From contig JAZRFR010000081.1 in NCBI GenBank assembly GCA_045643785.1, positions 1 through 14,314 on the forward strand: 14,314 nt of DNA, written 5' to 3'. Positions within the stretch are counted from its first letter, which is position 1, and each line of letters starts with the position of its first letter. The notes beneath the pieces were generated by a model, which saw only the letters and a list, made by a program, of their open reading frames with translations, made no database searches and was not told where the DNA came from. Below, in pieces: positions 1 through 7,800 of the stretch. Origin of the DNA: CAMEON01 sp045643785. Lineage in GTDB: Bacteria > Bacillota > Clostridia > Oscillospirales > CAG-272. The translations under genes and the position numbers were made by a program.

Positions 1-34
1 GGTCTGCAACTGATCCCCCCGCAAGACCGCCGCC

Positions 35-1417
35 ATGAACGACAGCGTAAGCGCCGCGGGCAACGCGGACTCCCTGGTTCGCAAGCTCCCCTTCTCCCTC
101 ATCGCCGAGCAGTCCCTGCTGGGAGCCGTCCTGGTCGATCCCGAATCCTTCACCGAGATCGCTGATGCCGTCTCGGTCACCGACTTCTACCTGGAGGAGC
201 ACCAGCAGATCTTCTCGGCCATGCACGAGCTCTTCCTCACCAGCCGGGATATCGACGTAGTCACCCTCATCGACATGCTGGTGCAAAAGGGCATCTACAC
301 CAAATCCGGCGGTGAGCAGTACATACGCACCATCGCCGAGGTGGTGCCCAACGCCCTCAACGTCAAGGACTACGCCCGCATCGTCAAGGACAAGAGCATC
401 CTGCGCCAGCTCATCGGCGCTTGCGACGAGGTCAGCGAGGTCGCCTACTCCGAGCAGGACGACGTGTCCCACATTCTGGACTCCGCCGAGAACAAGATTT
501 TCGCCATTGCCCAGGGCAAGGACACCAAGAACTTCCGCCACATCCGCGAGGTCATCGGGGACGTGTACAACCATCTCCACGAGCTTGTCACCGACAAGGA
601 CGCCTCCCAAGGTACGCCCACGGGCTTTTCGGGTCTGGATCGCGTACTGGCGGGTCTGGGTAAATCCGACCTGGTTTTGGTCGGCGCCCGTCCCGGTATG
701 GGTAAGACCTCCTTTTGTTTGAACGTTGGCACCAACGTAGCGGCTCAAACGGGCAAAACCGTCTGTATGTTCTCGTTGGAAATGTCCGCCGAGCAGCTGG
801 TCAACCGTATCATTTCCTCGGAAGCCATGGTGGACAGCTACGCCATGCGTACCGGCGAACTCAAGCACGAGGACTGGGAGAATATCGCCCACGCCACCTC
901 CCGATTGGCCAAGTGCGACATTCTCATTGACGACACCGCCGGCATCACCGCCACGGGTATGAAGGCCAAGCTCCGCCGCGTGAAGAATCTGGGTCTGGTG
1001 GTCATCGACTACCTTCAGCTCATGCAGGGCGACGGCCGCCACGACAACCGCGTACAGGAGGTTGCGGAAATCTCCCGTGCCATGAAGCTCATGGCCAAGG
1101 ATCTCAACGTTCCCGTGATCTGCTGCTCCCAGCTTTCCCGAGGCCCCGAATCCCGTACCGACAAGAAGCCCATGCTGTCCGACCTTCGTGAGTCGGGTTC
1201 CATCGAGCAGGATGCCGACGTGGTTCTCTTCCTCTACCGCGACGAATACTATAAGGTCAACGAATCCTCCGATCCCAATTCGGATGCCGCCGCCTCCATC
1301 GCCGAGGTCATCATCGCCAAGAACCGTCACGGCTCCACCGGCACCGTCAAGATGGGCTGGATCGGCCGCTACACCAAGTTCCGTACTCTGGCCGACGAGA
1401 GCGAGCTGCCGAGCTAA
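35..1417 (+). CDS. dnaB: Replicative DNA helicase DnaB (DnaC in B. subtilis)
   Basis: This is the hexameric 5'-3' helicase that unwinds DNA ahead of the replisome and recruits primase. The 460 aa length is normal for the family. The N-terminal helical domain (about residues 18-120, with the typical AEQSLLGAVLVDP block) is followed by a linker and a RecA-type ATPase domain. Walker A GARPGMGKT is at 217-225 and the Walker B hydrophobic strand ending in D325 (VVIDYLQLM) follows. The conserved SQLSRGPESR block and the LRESGSIEQDADVVLFLYR segment typical of DnaB come next. The ATG at 35 is the first start after an in-frame stop at 11-13. No good Shine-Dalgarno is visible, and an ATGA at 35-38 would allow overlap with an upstream gene cut off by the window edge (rplI is the usual neighbour, but this is not shown). 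Identity is secure; the start is slightly less so. Confidence 0.96.
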   Translation: MNDSVSAAGNADSLVRKLPFSLIAEQSLLGAVLVDPESFTEIADAVSVTDFYLEEHQQIFSAMHELFLTSRDIDVVTLIDMLVQKGIYTKSGGEQYIRTIAEVVPNALNVKDYARIVKDKSILRQLIGACDEVSEVAYSEQDDVSHILDSAENKIFAIAQGKDTKNFRHIREVIGDVYNHLHELVTDKDASQGTPTGFSGLDRVLAGLGKSDLVLVGARPGMGKTSFCLNVGTNVAAQTGKTVCMFSLEMSAEQLVNRIISSEAMVDSYAMRTGELKHEDWENIAHATSRLAKCDILIDDTAGITATGMKAKLRRVKNLGLVVIDYLQLMQGDGRHDNRVQEVAEISRAMKLMAKDLNVPVICCSQLSRGPESRTDKKPMLSDLRESGSIEQDADVVLFLYRDEYYKVNESSDPNSDAAASIAEVIIAKNRHGSTGTVKMGWIGRYTKFRTLADESELPS

Positions 1418-1435
1418 GGGGCCCGCGAGGGGAAC

Positions 1436-1479
1436 GCAAGGGCTCTGCCCTTGACCCGCGAGGGCTCTGCCCTCGACCC
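1436..1479. repeat. Tandem 22-base hairpin repeat (two units)
   Basis: Two adjacent 22-base units (1436-1457 and 1458-1479) each form a 7-bp stem with a TCT loop: CAAGGGC/GCCCTTG and CGAGGGC/GCCCTCG, each followed by ACCC. The units differ at one position in each arm, and the two differences compensate, so pairing is kept. They sit between dnaB and tilS, directly before a larger hairpin. There is no T-run, so they are not an ordinary terminator. They look like part of a dispersed intergenic repeat family. Confidence 0.7.
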
Positions 1480-1480
1480 G

Positions 1481-1527
1481 CTTAGAACCCTTCTTGAAAG
1501 AAGGGTTCTAAGAACTCCCAAGAACTT
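1481..1527. repeat. Dispersed palindromic repeat, copy 1
   Basis: A 14-bp perfect stem (1481-1494 with 1499-1512) with a TGAA loop is followed by a conserved flank ending in CCAAGAACTT. A second copy lies at 12041-12087. The copies differ at two stem base pairs, both compensated, and at one flank base. No T-tract follows on the plus strand, so it is unlikely to terminate dnaB transcription. Confidence 0.75.
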
Positions 1528-1552
1528 CAGCAAGTCATTATTTACCCATTTC

Positions 1553-1559
1553 AAGGAGG
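1553..1559 (+). promoter_or_regulatory. Strong ribosome binding site that fixes the tilS start
   Basis: AAGGAGG lies 5 bases before the ATG at 1565. The reading frame is open back to 1451, but that extension runs through the hairpin repeats, so the ATG at 1565 is the start. Confidence 0.9.
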
Positions 1560-1564
1560 CTGCT

Positions 1565-3028
1565 ATGCCCACCTTTCGTCTGCCCCATGCGTCTGCGTAT
1601 CTGGTCGCCCTATCGGGCGGCGCGGATTCGAGGCTCCTGTTGGAGCTTTCCGTCCGCGCGCTTTTGGAGCGCGAGCCGGGGGTAGCGGTTGGCGGGAGGA
1701 TCATGGCCGCCCACCTGCACCACGGCATACGCGGGGAGGAAGCGGACAGAGACGAATTGTTTTGCCGCCGGCTCTGCGAAAGGCTGGGTGTTCCTTTGAT
1801 CGTGGAGCATGCCGACATTCCCGCCATGGCCACCGCATCGGGGGAGAGTGTAGAGACCGTCGCCCGACGGGCGCGGTACGATTTCTTTCTCCGTGTTATG
1901 CAGACCCATAACATTCCCGTTCTGCTCACCGCCCACCACGCCGACGACAATCTGGAAACGGTTCTGGATCGACTGTTGCGGGGCAGTGGTACGAAAGGCA
2001 TGGGGGGCATTCCTCCTGCCCGTTTGATCGGACTTACGGAGGACGGCTCCGAGCTGACTGTCGTCCGACCTCTGCTGGAATGGACGAAGCGGGATATCCT
2101 CGCGGCTTGCGATGAGATGGGATTGGAGTTTGTTACAGACTCCACGAATGAAGAAACCGTCTACACCCGCAACCGCCTGCGCCATACCGTCACTCCCGTT
2201 TTGGAAGAATTGGCCGGCGAAGGCATCCCCCAGCGTGCCGCCACCCGCATGACCCGCGCCGCCCGCGAGGACGAGGAGTGTCTGACGGGTTTGGCCGAGG
2301 CACAGGTGTCCGACGCCCTCTCCCACGAGGGAGACGGCTTACGGCTGGATCGCCTGCAAAGCCATCACCCCGCCATTTCCAAGCGCATGATGGCCATTCT
2401 GTACGAGCGCGTGACCGCAGAGGCCAATCCCCACGACGGGCGCGGTCTATCGACCGCCGGAACCTTATCCGCCGCCCATCTGGAGGCGCTCTGCGACTTG
2501 ATCCAAAAAGGGGTTCCCGAATCCTCGGTGACACTTCCCCGCGGGATGGAAGCCCGCGTGCGGGGAGAGTGGCTGTATATCCGCCCCGCCGAGGCATTGG
2601 ATTCCCTTCATCCTGCCGAACCCCTTCTTCTGTCCGAAGGCTATACGAAGTGGGGACAGAACGTGACTATTCTGATCGAATCCTCCCCCGAACCGCTCTC
2701 TCCCCAGGAAGGAGACGGCGTATGGGCCTCTGCTGTGTTCCCCGCCACGCTCCCTCTGCCCCTGATGGCGCGGTGTCGGGAGGCGGGTGACACCATCCTC
2801 TCCCACGGCATGCACAAGAAGCTCAAAAAGCTCCTGTGCGACAAGGACATTCCCCCGCACCTCCGCGACCGCATTCCCTTGATTTGTCTCCCGAACGGGA
2901 GTCCCGACGGAAGTCCCGACGGAAGTCCCGACGGGACGCCGTTCTGGTATCCCGGCGCCGCGTTCCGCGACGGATTCCCCGCCCCCAAGGAGGGCGCTTG
3001 CCTGCGGATCACGGTATGGCTCACTTGA
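1565..3028 (+). CDS. tilS: tRNA(Ile)-lysidine synthetase TilS
   Basis: TilS converts C34 of the CAU-anticodon tRNA(Ile) to lysidine using ATP and lysine, so that the tRNA reads AUA and is charged with isoleucine. The 487 aa protein opens with the PP-loop ATP pyrophosphatase motif SGGADS at residues 17-22. The family blocks AHLHHGIRGEEAD, TAHHADDNLETVL and the TRNRLRH segment follow. The C-terminal TilS domain contains HGMHKKLKKLLCDKDIPPHLRDRIPLI. That domain carries an unusual insert of three GSPD units (residues 445-456) between IPLICLPN and GTPFWYPGA. The start at 1565 is set by a strong ribosome binding site. It lies upstream of hpt and ftsH, the classic tilS-hpt-ftsH order of Bacillota. 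The stop is TGA at 3026-3028, with 75 bases to hpt. Confidence 0.95.
   Translation: MPTFRLPHASAYLVALSGGADSRLLLELSVRALLEREPGVAVGGRIMAAHLHHGIRGEEADRDELFCRRLCERLGVPLIVEHADIPAMATASGESVETVARRARYDFFLRVMQTHNIPVLLTAHHADDNLETVLDRLLRGSGTKGMGGIPPARLIGLTEDGSELTVVRPLLEWTKRDILAACDEMGLEFVTDSTNEETVYTRNRLRHTVTPVLEELAGEGIPQRAATRMTRAAREDEECLTGLAEAQVSDALSHEGDGLRLDRLQSHHPAISKRMMAILYERVTAEANPHDGRGLSTAGTLSAAHLEALCDLIQKGVPESSVTLPRGMEARVRGEWLYIRPAEALDSLHPAEPLLLSEGYTKWGQNVTILIESSPEPLSPQEGDGVWASAVFPATLPLPLMARCREAGDTILSHGMHKKLKKLLCDKDIPPHLRDRIPLICLPNGSPDGSPDGSPDGTPFWYPGAAFRDGFPAPKEGACLRITVWLT
2897..2932 (+). repeat. In-frame 12-base tandem repeat in tilS (3 units)
   Basis: Three consecutive 12-base units (GGGAGTCCCGAC once, then GGAAGTCCCGAC twice) start on a codon boundary and encode GSPD three times, followed by a degenerate GTPF. 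The repeat lies in a loop of the TilS C-terminal domain where relatives are shorter. It looks like a replication-slippage repeat that can change copy number without breaking the frame. Confidence 0.85.
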
Positions 3029-3071
3029 GCGATCCAAATGTTCCAAACGATTGACATGAATTTGAAGAAAA

Positions 3072-3090
3072 CTTGAAAAAAGATTTCAAG
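3072..3090 (+). other. Small hairpin just upstream of the hpt ribosome binding site
   Basis: CTTGAAA (3072-3078) and TTTCAAG (3084-3090) can pair with a 5-base loop immediately before AAAGGAA (3091-3097). It could tune hpt translation, but it is short and AT-rich, and no function is established. Confidence 0.3.
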
Positions 3091-3103
3091 AAAGGAATAT
3101 ACT

Positions 3104-3673
3104 ATGGATAATCAGATCCCTGCCTTGTACAACGACTGTGGCTCCATCCTCATCACCCCCGAGGAGATCTCCGCTATGGTGGATCGCATCGGCGCCGAGG
3201 TACAAGCCACCTATGAAAACAGCGGCCGCCGTCTGGTGATGGTGGTCATCCTCAAGGGCTCCATGCCCTTCGCCGCAGATCTCATGAAGCGGCTGACTCT
3301 CCCCATCGAGCTGGAGTTCATGAAGGTCTCCTCCTACGGCGCGGGCACCAAGTCCTCGGGCGAGATCAAGGTCTCCCTGGATCTCAACCGCGACGACCTG
3401 CAGGATATTGACCTTTTGGTGGTGGAGGACATCGTGGACTCGGGCCGTACCCTGTCCCGCTTGACTCAGCTTCTCAAAAACCGCAACGCCCACAGCGTAC
3501 GCACCTGCACCCTGCTCGACAAGCCTTCCCGCCGCGAGGTGGACTTCGTTCCCGATTTCTGCGGCACCACCATCCCCGACGAGTTCGTGGTGGGCTACGG
3601 TCTGGACTACGACGAGAAGTACCGCAATCTGCCCTTCGTGGGTATTCTCAAGCGCGAGGTCTACGAAAAGTAA
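3104..3673 (+). CDS. hpt: Hypoxanthine(-guanine) phosphoribosyltransferase
   Basis: This purine salvage enzyme joins hypoxanthine or guanine to PRPP to give IMP or GMP in the cytoplasm. The protein is 189 aa, close to the usual 180-190. The PRPP-binding signature VVEDIVDSGRT is at residues 106-116, with the catalytic-loop acidic pair E108/D109. The N-terminal ILKGSMPFAADL and KVSSYGAGTKSSGEI segments match the family's beta-strand and flexible loop, and the C-terminal PDEFVVGYGLDYDEKYRNLP is characteristic of HPRT. The ATG at 3104 follows AAAGGAA with a 6-base gap. It sits between tilS and ftsH as in B. subtilis, probably cotranscribed with tilS because no terminator lies between them. Confidence 0.96.
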   Translation: MDNQIPALYNDCGSILITPEEISAMVDRIGAEVQATYENSGRRLVMVVILKGSMPFAADLMKRLTLPIELEFMKVSSYGAGTKSSGEIKVSLDLNRDDLQDIDLLVVEDIVDSGRTLSRLTQLLKNRNAHSVRTCTLLDKPSRREVDFVPDFCGTTIPDEFVVGYGLDYDEKYRNLPFVGILKREVYEK

Positions 3674-3741
3674 TTGCGGCCTTGTAAATGCAAACATTCA
3701 CGGGAAACTGCATGGATTTTCATAGAAAATTCATAGTCGTG

Positions 3742-3750
3742 TGGTATACT
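3742..3750 (+). promoter_or_regulatory. Putative extended -10 promoter for ftsH
   Basis: TGGTATACT matches an extended -10 (TGn plus TATACT at 3745-3750). No good -35 is visible 16-18 bases upstream. The 140-base hpt-ftsH gap is long enough for a separate promoter, and this would give a leader of about 60 bases. Confidence 0.45.
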
Positions 3751-3816
3751 TATCCCTGTGTGAATTCCACGCCTCACATGCGGCGTGTATAGACAAACGA
3801 TTGGAGTTTATAGTTG

Positions 3817-6048
3817 ATGAAAAAGAATTTCAAGACCCTGCTCGGCTATATTCTGGCTATAGCCGTGCTCATCGGCGTGATCGCTCTGGTCTACCGCGGT
3901 ACAACGGGTAGTCGGGAGAAGATCACGGAGGCAGACTTTATCCAGGCGCTGGTCTCCGAAAACGTCGCCGTGTACGTACTGGACTACAACAAGGGCTACC
4001 TGGTCTACCAGGAATTTTCCAAGAATGACAAGGGAGAATTTCTGGACACCAAGGGGAACGTGGTCAAATTCCCCACCCGCACCGAGGTGGATGAGAACGG
4101 GGAGGAAGTAACCGTCACCGATTACACCGTCCCCGAGGGCGTTGAGCTGAAGCTGGAGGAGGCCAAGCAGATCAAGCTGGCAGACATTTCCGCCTCCCGT
4201 CTGACCTACATCGACAAGCTGTCGGTGGAGCAGGCAGAGGCCGGTGTCGGCGTGGGCATTCTGGCCGACTACGACATCAAGCCCGCCAACAGCTTCCCCT
4301 GGTGGGTCTCCCTGCTTCCCGCCGTCATCATCGTGGTGGCGCTGATCGCGCTCTACTACTTCGCCATGAAGAAGATGATGAACAACACCCCCGGTGCCAA
4401 GATGGGCGGCTTCGGTAAGTCCCACGTCAAGATGCCTACGGATGACAAGAACAAGATCACCTTCCGCGACGTAGCCGGCGCTGACGAGGAAAAGGAAGAG
4501 CTGGTGGAGATCGTGGACTACCTCAAGTCTCCCACCAAGTTCGCCCGTCTGGGCGCGCGCATTCCCCATGGCGTTCTGCTTATGGGCCCTCCCGGTACGG
4601 GTAAGACCCTGCTGGCCAAGGCTGTGGCAGGCGAGGCCGGGGTTCCCTTCTTCTCCATTTCGGGTTCCGATTTCGTGGAGATGTACGTTGGTGTGGGCGC
4701 ATCCCGTGTCCGCGACCTGTTTGACACGGCGCGTAAAGCCGGGTCTGCCATCATCTTCATCGACGAGATCGATGCCGTAGGCCGTCAGAGAGGCACAGGT
4801 CTGGGGGGCGGTCACGACGAGCGCGAGCAAACCCTGAACCAGCTGCTGGTTGAGATGGACGGCTTCGGATCCCACGAGGGTATCGTGGTCATCGCCGCCA
4901 CCAACCGCGCCGACGTTCTCGACCCTGCACTGCTCCGTCCCGGCCGTTTCGACCGTCAGATCCAGGTCAACCGTCCCAACATCAAGGGACGCGAGGACAT
5001 TCTGAAAGTTCACGCCCGCAACAAGCCCCTGGAGCCCGGTGTTGACCTCGCCCGTGTGGCCAGAATCACCGTCGGCTTTACGGGTGCCGATCTGGCTAAC
5101 CTCCTCAACGAGGCCGCCCTGCTCTCCGCCCGTCACGGCAAGAGCCTCATCGGTATGGATGAGATCGAGGCCGCGCTGAACAAGATCATCATGGGTCCCA
5201 AGAAGAAGACCAACGTCATGAACGACAAGGAAAAGAAGAACACCGCGTACCACGAGGCGGGTCACGCCGTGGTGGGTTACCTGGTGGGCTGCGATCCCGT
5301 CCACATGATCACCATCGTTCCCACGGGCCGCGGCGCGCTGGGCTACACCAGCTTCCGTCCCGAGGCAGATCGCTACCAGATGTACAAGCAGGACTACAAG
5401 AACGAGATCTCCATGGCTCTGGGCGGACGCGCCGCCGAGGAAATCATCTTCGGGGACGTCACCAGCGGCGCTTACTCGGATATCCAGTCTGCCACCTCTA
5501 CCGCCAAGCGCATGGTCACCCTGTTCGGTATGTCCGAAAAGCTGGGTCCCCGCCGCTTCGGTTCGGATCAGAACGAGGTATTCCTGGGCCGTGACTTCTC
5601 CTCCAACGCCGACTACTCCGAGGCCATGGCCGCGGTCATCGACGAGGAGATCCACGCCATCATCGACGAGGCCTACACCCGCGCCAAGTCCCTGCTGCTG
5701 GGGAGCATCGGAAAGCTCCACTTCATCGCAGACTATCTCCTCGCTCACGAGGACATGGACGGCGACCAGTTCAAGGCGGTTATGGAAAATGAATTCGTGA
5801 CCGTGGAGATGATCGAGGCTATCGCCGCCGAAAAGGAAAAGGCCAGCCGCGAGGCCAACGAGCAGAAGAAGGCCGCTGAGGCACAGAAGAAGGCTCGCGA
5901 GGAGGCCGCCGCAAGCGACCAAAAGTCTGCCGACGAGACCAAGAACGCGCCTACCGACGGCGATGATGCCAGGAAGAACCCCTTTGATTACAGCCCCGAG
6001 AACAATGGCGGGGAGAATCCTTTTGATTATAACAAGAAGGATGAATAA
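3817..6048 (+). CDS. ftsH: ATP-dependent zinc metalloprotease FtsH
   Basis: FtsH is the membrane-anchored AAA+ protease that degrades misfolded membrane proteins and short-lived regulators. Starting at ATG 3817 it is 743 aa; TTG at 3814 is an alternative one codon upstream (TTGGAG at 3801-3806 serves either). There are two membrane segments near residues 8-27 and 162-185 with the extracytoplasmic FtsH_ext domain between them. The AAA module has Walker A GPPGTGKT (257-264), Walker B IIFIDE (312-317) and the second region of homology with ATNRADVLDPALLRPGRFDRQ. The zinc site is HEAGH at 479-483 with a third ligand, probably D555. The tail is a charged Lys/Glu/Ala coiled-coil stretch followed by two NPFDY motifs (721-725 and 734-738). 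It is last in the tilS-hpt-ftsH group and is followed by a terminator. Confidence 0.97.
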   Translation: MKKNFKTLLGYILAIAVLIGVIALVYRGTTGSREKITEADFIQALVSENVAVYVLDYNKGYLVYQEFSKNDKGEFLDTKGNVVKFPTRTEVDENGEEVTVTDYTVPEGVELKLEEAKQIKLADISASRLTYIDKLSVEQAEAGVGVGILADYDIKPANSFPWWVSLLPAVIIVVALIALYYFAMKKMMNNTPGAKMGGFGKSHVKMPTDDKNKITFRDVAGADEEKEELVEIVDYLKSPTKFARLGARIPHGVLLMGPPGTGKTLLAKAVAGEAGVPFFSISGSDFVEMYVGVGASRVRDLFDTARKAGSAIIFIDEIDAVGRQRGTGLGGGHDEREQTLNQLLVEMDGFGSHEGIVVIAATNRADVLDPALLRPGRFDRQIQVNRPNIKGREDILKVHARNKPLEPGVDLARVARITVGFTGADLANLLNEAALLSARHGKSLIGMDEIEAALNKIIMGPKKKTNVMNDKEKKNTAYHEAGHAVVGYLVGCDPVHMITIVPTGRGALGYTSFRPEADRYQMYKQDYKNEISMALGGRAAEEIIFGDVTSGAYSDIQSATSTAKRMVTLFGMSEKLGPRRFGSDQNEVFLGRDFSSNADYSEAMAAVIDEEIHAIIDEAYTRAKSLLLGSIGKLHFIADYLLAHEDMDGDQFKAVMENEFVTVEMIEAIAAEKEKASREANEQKKAAEAQKKAREEAAASDQKSADETKNAPTDGDDARKNPFDYSPENNGGENPFDYNKKDE

Positions 6049-6054
6049 TGCAGA

Positions 6055-6086
6055 AAGCCGACGAGTGAAAATTCGTCGGCTTTTGT
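6055..6086 (+). terminator. Rho-independent terminator of ftsH
   Basis: A perfect 10-bp stem (AAGCCGACGA at 6055-6064, TCGTCGGCTT at 6073-6082) ends in a short T run, 6 bases after the ftsH stop. Confidence 0.9.
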
Positions 6087-6098
6087 ATTAGGCCCCGA

Positions 6099-6213
6099 AA
6101 TTAGGGTTTGTCAGGTTGCTTCAGACCCGACAAAAAGCAAAAATCACAAGGCACGGATTCTCCGCCACCGCCTGCCCAAATGTCGATACTATGTAATATA
6201 CCGACAAATCCCA
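6099..6213. other. Intergenic segment with degenerate inverted GTTTGTC/GACAAAT ends
   Basis: The gap between the ftsH terminator and the rarA promoter has no gene. Its ends carry ATTAGGGTTTGTC (from about 6100) and GACAAATCCCAAT (to about 6215), which are inverted copies matching at 11 of 13 positions. Internal CCCGACAAA and TGTCGATA motifs are related. It may be a decayed miniature element or a cis-regulatory array. This is a weak call made by eye. Confidence 0.3.
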
Positions 6214-6265
6214 ATCTGAAGAGTAGCTATATTTGTTCTCTGAAATGGAAATCGTTACTTTTCAC

Positions 6266-6294
6266 TTGACAACTCCTCCCGTATCCTGTATAAT
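6266..6294 (+). promoter_or_regulatory. Consensus sigma-A promoter of rarA
   Basis: TTGACA (6266-6271), a 17-base spacer and TATAAT (6289-6294) match the housekeeping consensus exactly. Transcription should start near 6301 and give a leader of about 52 bases with a CCGCCG/CGGCGG hairpin before the ribosome binding site. Confidence 0.93.
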
Positions 6295-6352
6295 AAAGGG
6301 AGAATCTTCCGCCGCTTCGGCGGCCGCCCTCATGGGCGTGAAAGGAACCGCC

Positions 6353-7585
6353 ATGACACACAACGCCCCCCTCGCTGACGCTCTGCGCCCCAAGACCATG
6401 GACGACATCGTGGGTCAGACCCACCTGTTCGGCAAGAACGGCGTCCTCCGCCGCATGGTCGAGGCCGGCCGCATGACCAATATGATCTTCTACGGCCCCC
6501 CCGGCACGGGCAAGACCACCGCCGCGTCGGTCATCGCCGCCCAATCCGGCATGGAGTTCCACAAGCTCAATGCCACCACCGCTTCCCTCCAGGACGTCAA
6601 GGACATTCTGGCCCAGACCGAGGGTATGTTCGGGGCAAACGGCATTCTGCTCTACCTCGACGAGATCCAGTACTTCAATCGCAAGCAGCAGCAGTCCTTG
6701 CTGGAATACATGGAGGACGGCCGCATTACCCTCATCGCCTCCACCACCGAAAATCCCCATTTTTACGTCTACAACGCCATCATTTCCCGTTCTTCCCTCT
6801 TTGAGTTCAAGCCCGTCCCCGCCGCCGAGTGTCTGAAAATGCTCCGTCGGGCGCTGGATCATCTGAACGCCCAGGGCGGCACCTCCACCACCATCTCCGA
6901 CAAGGTGGGGTTGGCTTTGGCCGAAGGAGCGGGGGGCGACGTCCGCCGTGCCGTAGGGCTTCTGGAGAACGCCTACTTCACCGCAGGTTTTGAGGCGGGC
7001 GCCGAGATCACATCCGAGTGTGTGGCCGCCTTTAACACGGGCGTGGGCAACTTCAACGAGGACACCCACTACGATCTGCTGGGGTGTCTGCAGAAATCCA
7101 TACGGGGCTCGGATCCCGACGCGACGGCGTTTTACGTGGCGAAAATGCTCTCCATGGGAGAGATGTTCCCTCTCATCCGTCGTTTGCAGGTCATCGCCAG
7201 CGAGGATATCGGGTTGGCGTACCCTCAGGCCGCCGCGATTGTACGCGCTTGCTGTGAATCGGCCAGAGAGCTGGGTATGCCCGAGGCGCAGATCCCTCTG
7301 ATCCACGCCGCCATGTTGCTGGCGACCTCCCCCAAGTCCAATTCTGCCTACAACGCCCTCCACGCCGCCATGGCTGACGTGGATGCGGGCAAGGGGACAA
7401 ACATCCCCGTTCACCTGCAAAGTCCCCTGTTCAAGGGCTATAAGTACCCCCACGAGTATCCCAATCACTACGTGGAGCAACAGTACCTCCCCGACGATCT
7501 GGTGGGACGGCGATACTACGAGCCCGCCCCCAACAAGACCGAGCAGGCCGCCGCGGCCTACTGGCGGGAGATTAAGAAGAAATAA
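6353..7585 (+). CDS. rarA: Replication-associated recombination protein A (RarA/MgsA, AAA+ ATPase)
   Basis: RarA is a clamp-loader-like AAA+ ATPase, related to yeast Mgs1 and human WRNIP1, that acts at stalled replication forks. The 410 aa protein has Walker A GPPGTGKT at 48-55, Walker B LYLDE with D103/E104 followed by IQYFNRKQQQSLL, and sensor 1 ASTTENP. The C-terminal oligomerisation region ends in the family signature LPDDLVGRRYYEP. The start at 6353 is chosen because AAAGGAA (6341-6347) precedes it by 5 bases and the promoter lies just upstream. The open frame reaching back to 6233 would start before the promoter. It is a single-gene unit with its own promoter and terminator. Function in this organism is inferred from the family. 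Confidence 0.95.
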   Translation: MTHNAPLADALRPKTMDDIVGQTHLFGKNGVLRRMVEAGRMTNMIFYGPPGTGKTTAASVIAAQSGMEFHKLNATTASLQDVKDILAQTEGMFGANGILLYLDEIQYFNRKQQQSLLEYMEDGRITLIASTTENPHFYVYNAIISRSSLFEFKPVPAAECLKMLRRALDHLNAQGGTSTTISDKVGLALAEGAGGDVRRAVGLLENAYFTAGFEAGAEITSECVAAFNTGVGNFNEDTHYDLLGCLQKSIRGSDPDATAFYVAKMLSMGEMFPLIRRLQVIASEDIGLAYPQAAAIVRACCESARELGMPEAQIPLIHAAMLLATSPKSNSAYNALHAAMADVDAGKGTNIPVHLQSPLFKGYKYPHEYPNHYVEQQYLPDDLVGRRYYEPAPNKTEQAAAAYWREIKKK

Positions 7586-7592
7586 AATTCGA

Positions 7593-7625
7593 GGGTGACT
7601 CACAGAATCGTGAGCCACCCTTTTT
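7593..7625 (+). terminator. Rho-independent terminator of rarA
   Basis: GGGTGACTCAC (7593-7603) pairs with GTGAGCCACCC (7610-7620) with one A-C mismatch, followed by TTTTT. It begins 8 bases after the rarA stop. Confidence 0.9.
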
Positions 7626-7686
7626 GAAAAGAGAGAACATACCTCTATTACCCAAAACTTTGCATATACAATTTCATATATTTTTA

Positions 7687-7790
7687 TAAAGTTTTTGGGG
7701 AGTCGAGAAGGGCTTCGCGATATTTGTCGCAGACAAATTCGCTCTGAACGAAGCGAAGATGTTTTCAAAAAGCCCCTTTGGCGTTCTCCT
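7687..7790. repeat. Nested palindromic intergenic element
   Basis: The outer arms AAGGGC (7708-7713) and GCCCCTT (7772-7778) enclose CTTCGC (7713-7718) paired with GCGAAG (7753-7758). Inside is a hairpin GCGA-T-ATTTGTC / GCA / GACAAAT-TCGC (7717-7742). The head AAGTTTTTGGGGAGT (7689-7703) resembles the reverse-complement flank of the dispersed repeats at 1481 and 12041. It fills most of the gap between rarA and the DUF378 gene. It looks like a repeat family member, possibly one element inserted into another. Confidence 0.6.
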
Positions 7791-7800
7791 CAATCTTCGG

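Noticed and set aside
1..38. Possible 3' end of an upstream gene overlapping dnaB by ATGA
   Set aside because: Only a dozen codons are visible (ending Pro-Pro-Pro-stop), too little to identify or to distinguish from chance; another frame also stops at 11-13.
1481..1512. Hairpin between dnaB and tilS as a terminator
   Set aside because: No T-run follows on the plus strand, and the same hairpin occurs in another context at 12041; a dispersed repeat fits better.
1436..1512. CRISPR-like array
   Set aside because: The repeats are adjacent hairpins without unique spacers of uniform length, and no cas genes are present.
3808..5922. A 704-codon open frame antisense to ftsH
   Set aside because: It is a mirror of the strongly biased ftsH coding sequence, with low-complexity Val/Leu/Gly/His content and no recognisable domain.
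6227..7768. A 513-codon open frame antisense to rarA
   Set aside because: Same codon-bias shadow; it crosses the rarA terminator and promoter and has no family resemblance.
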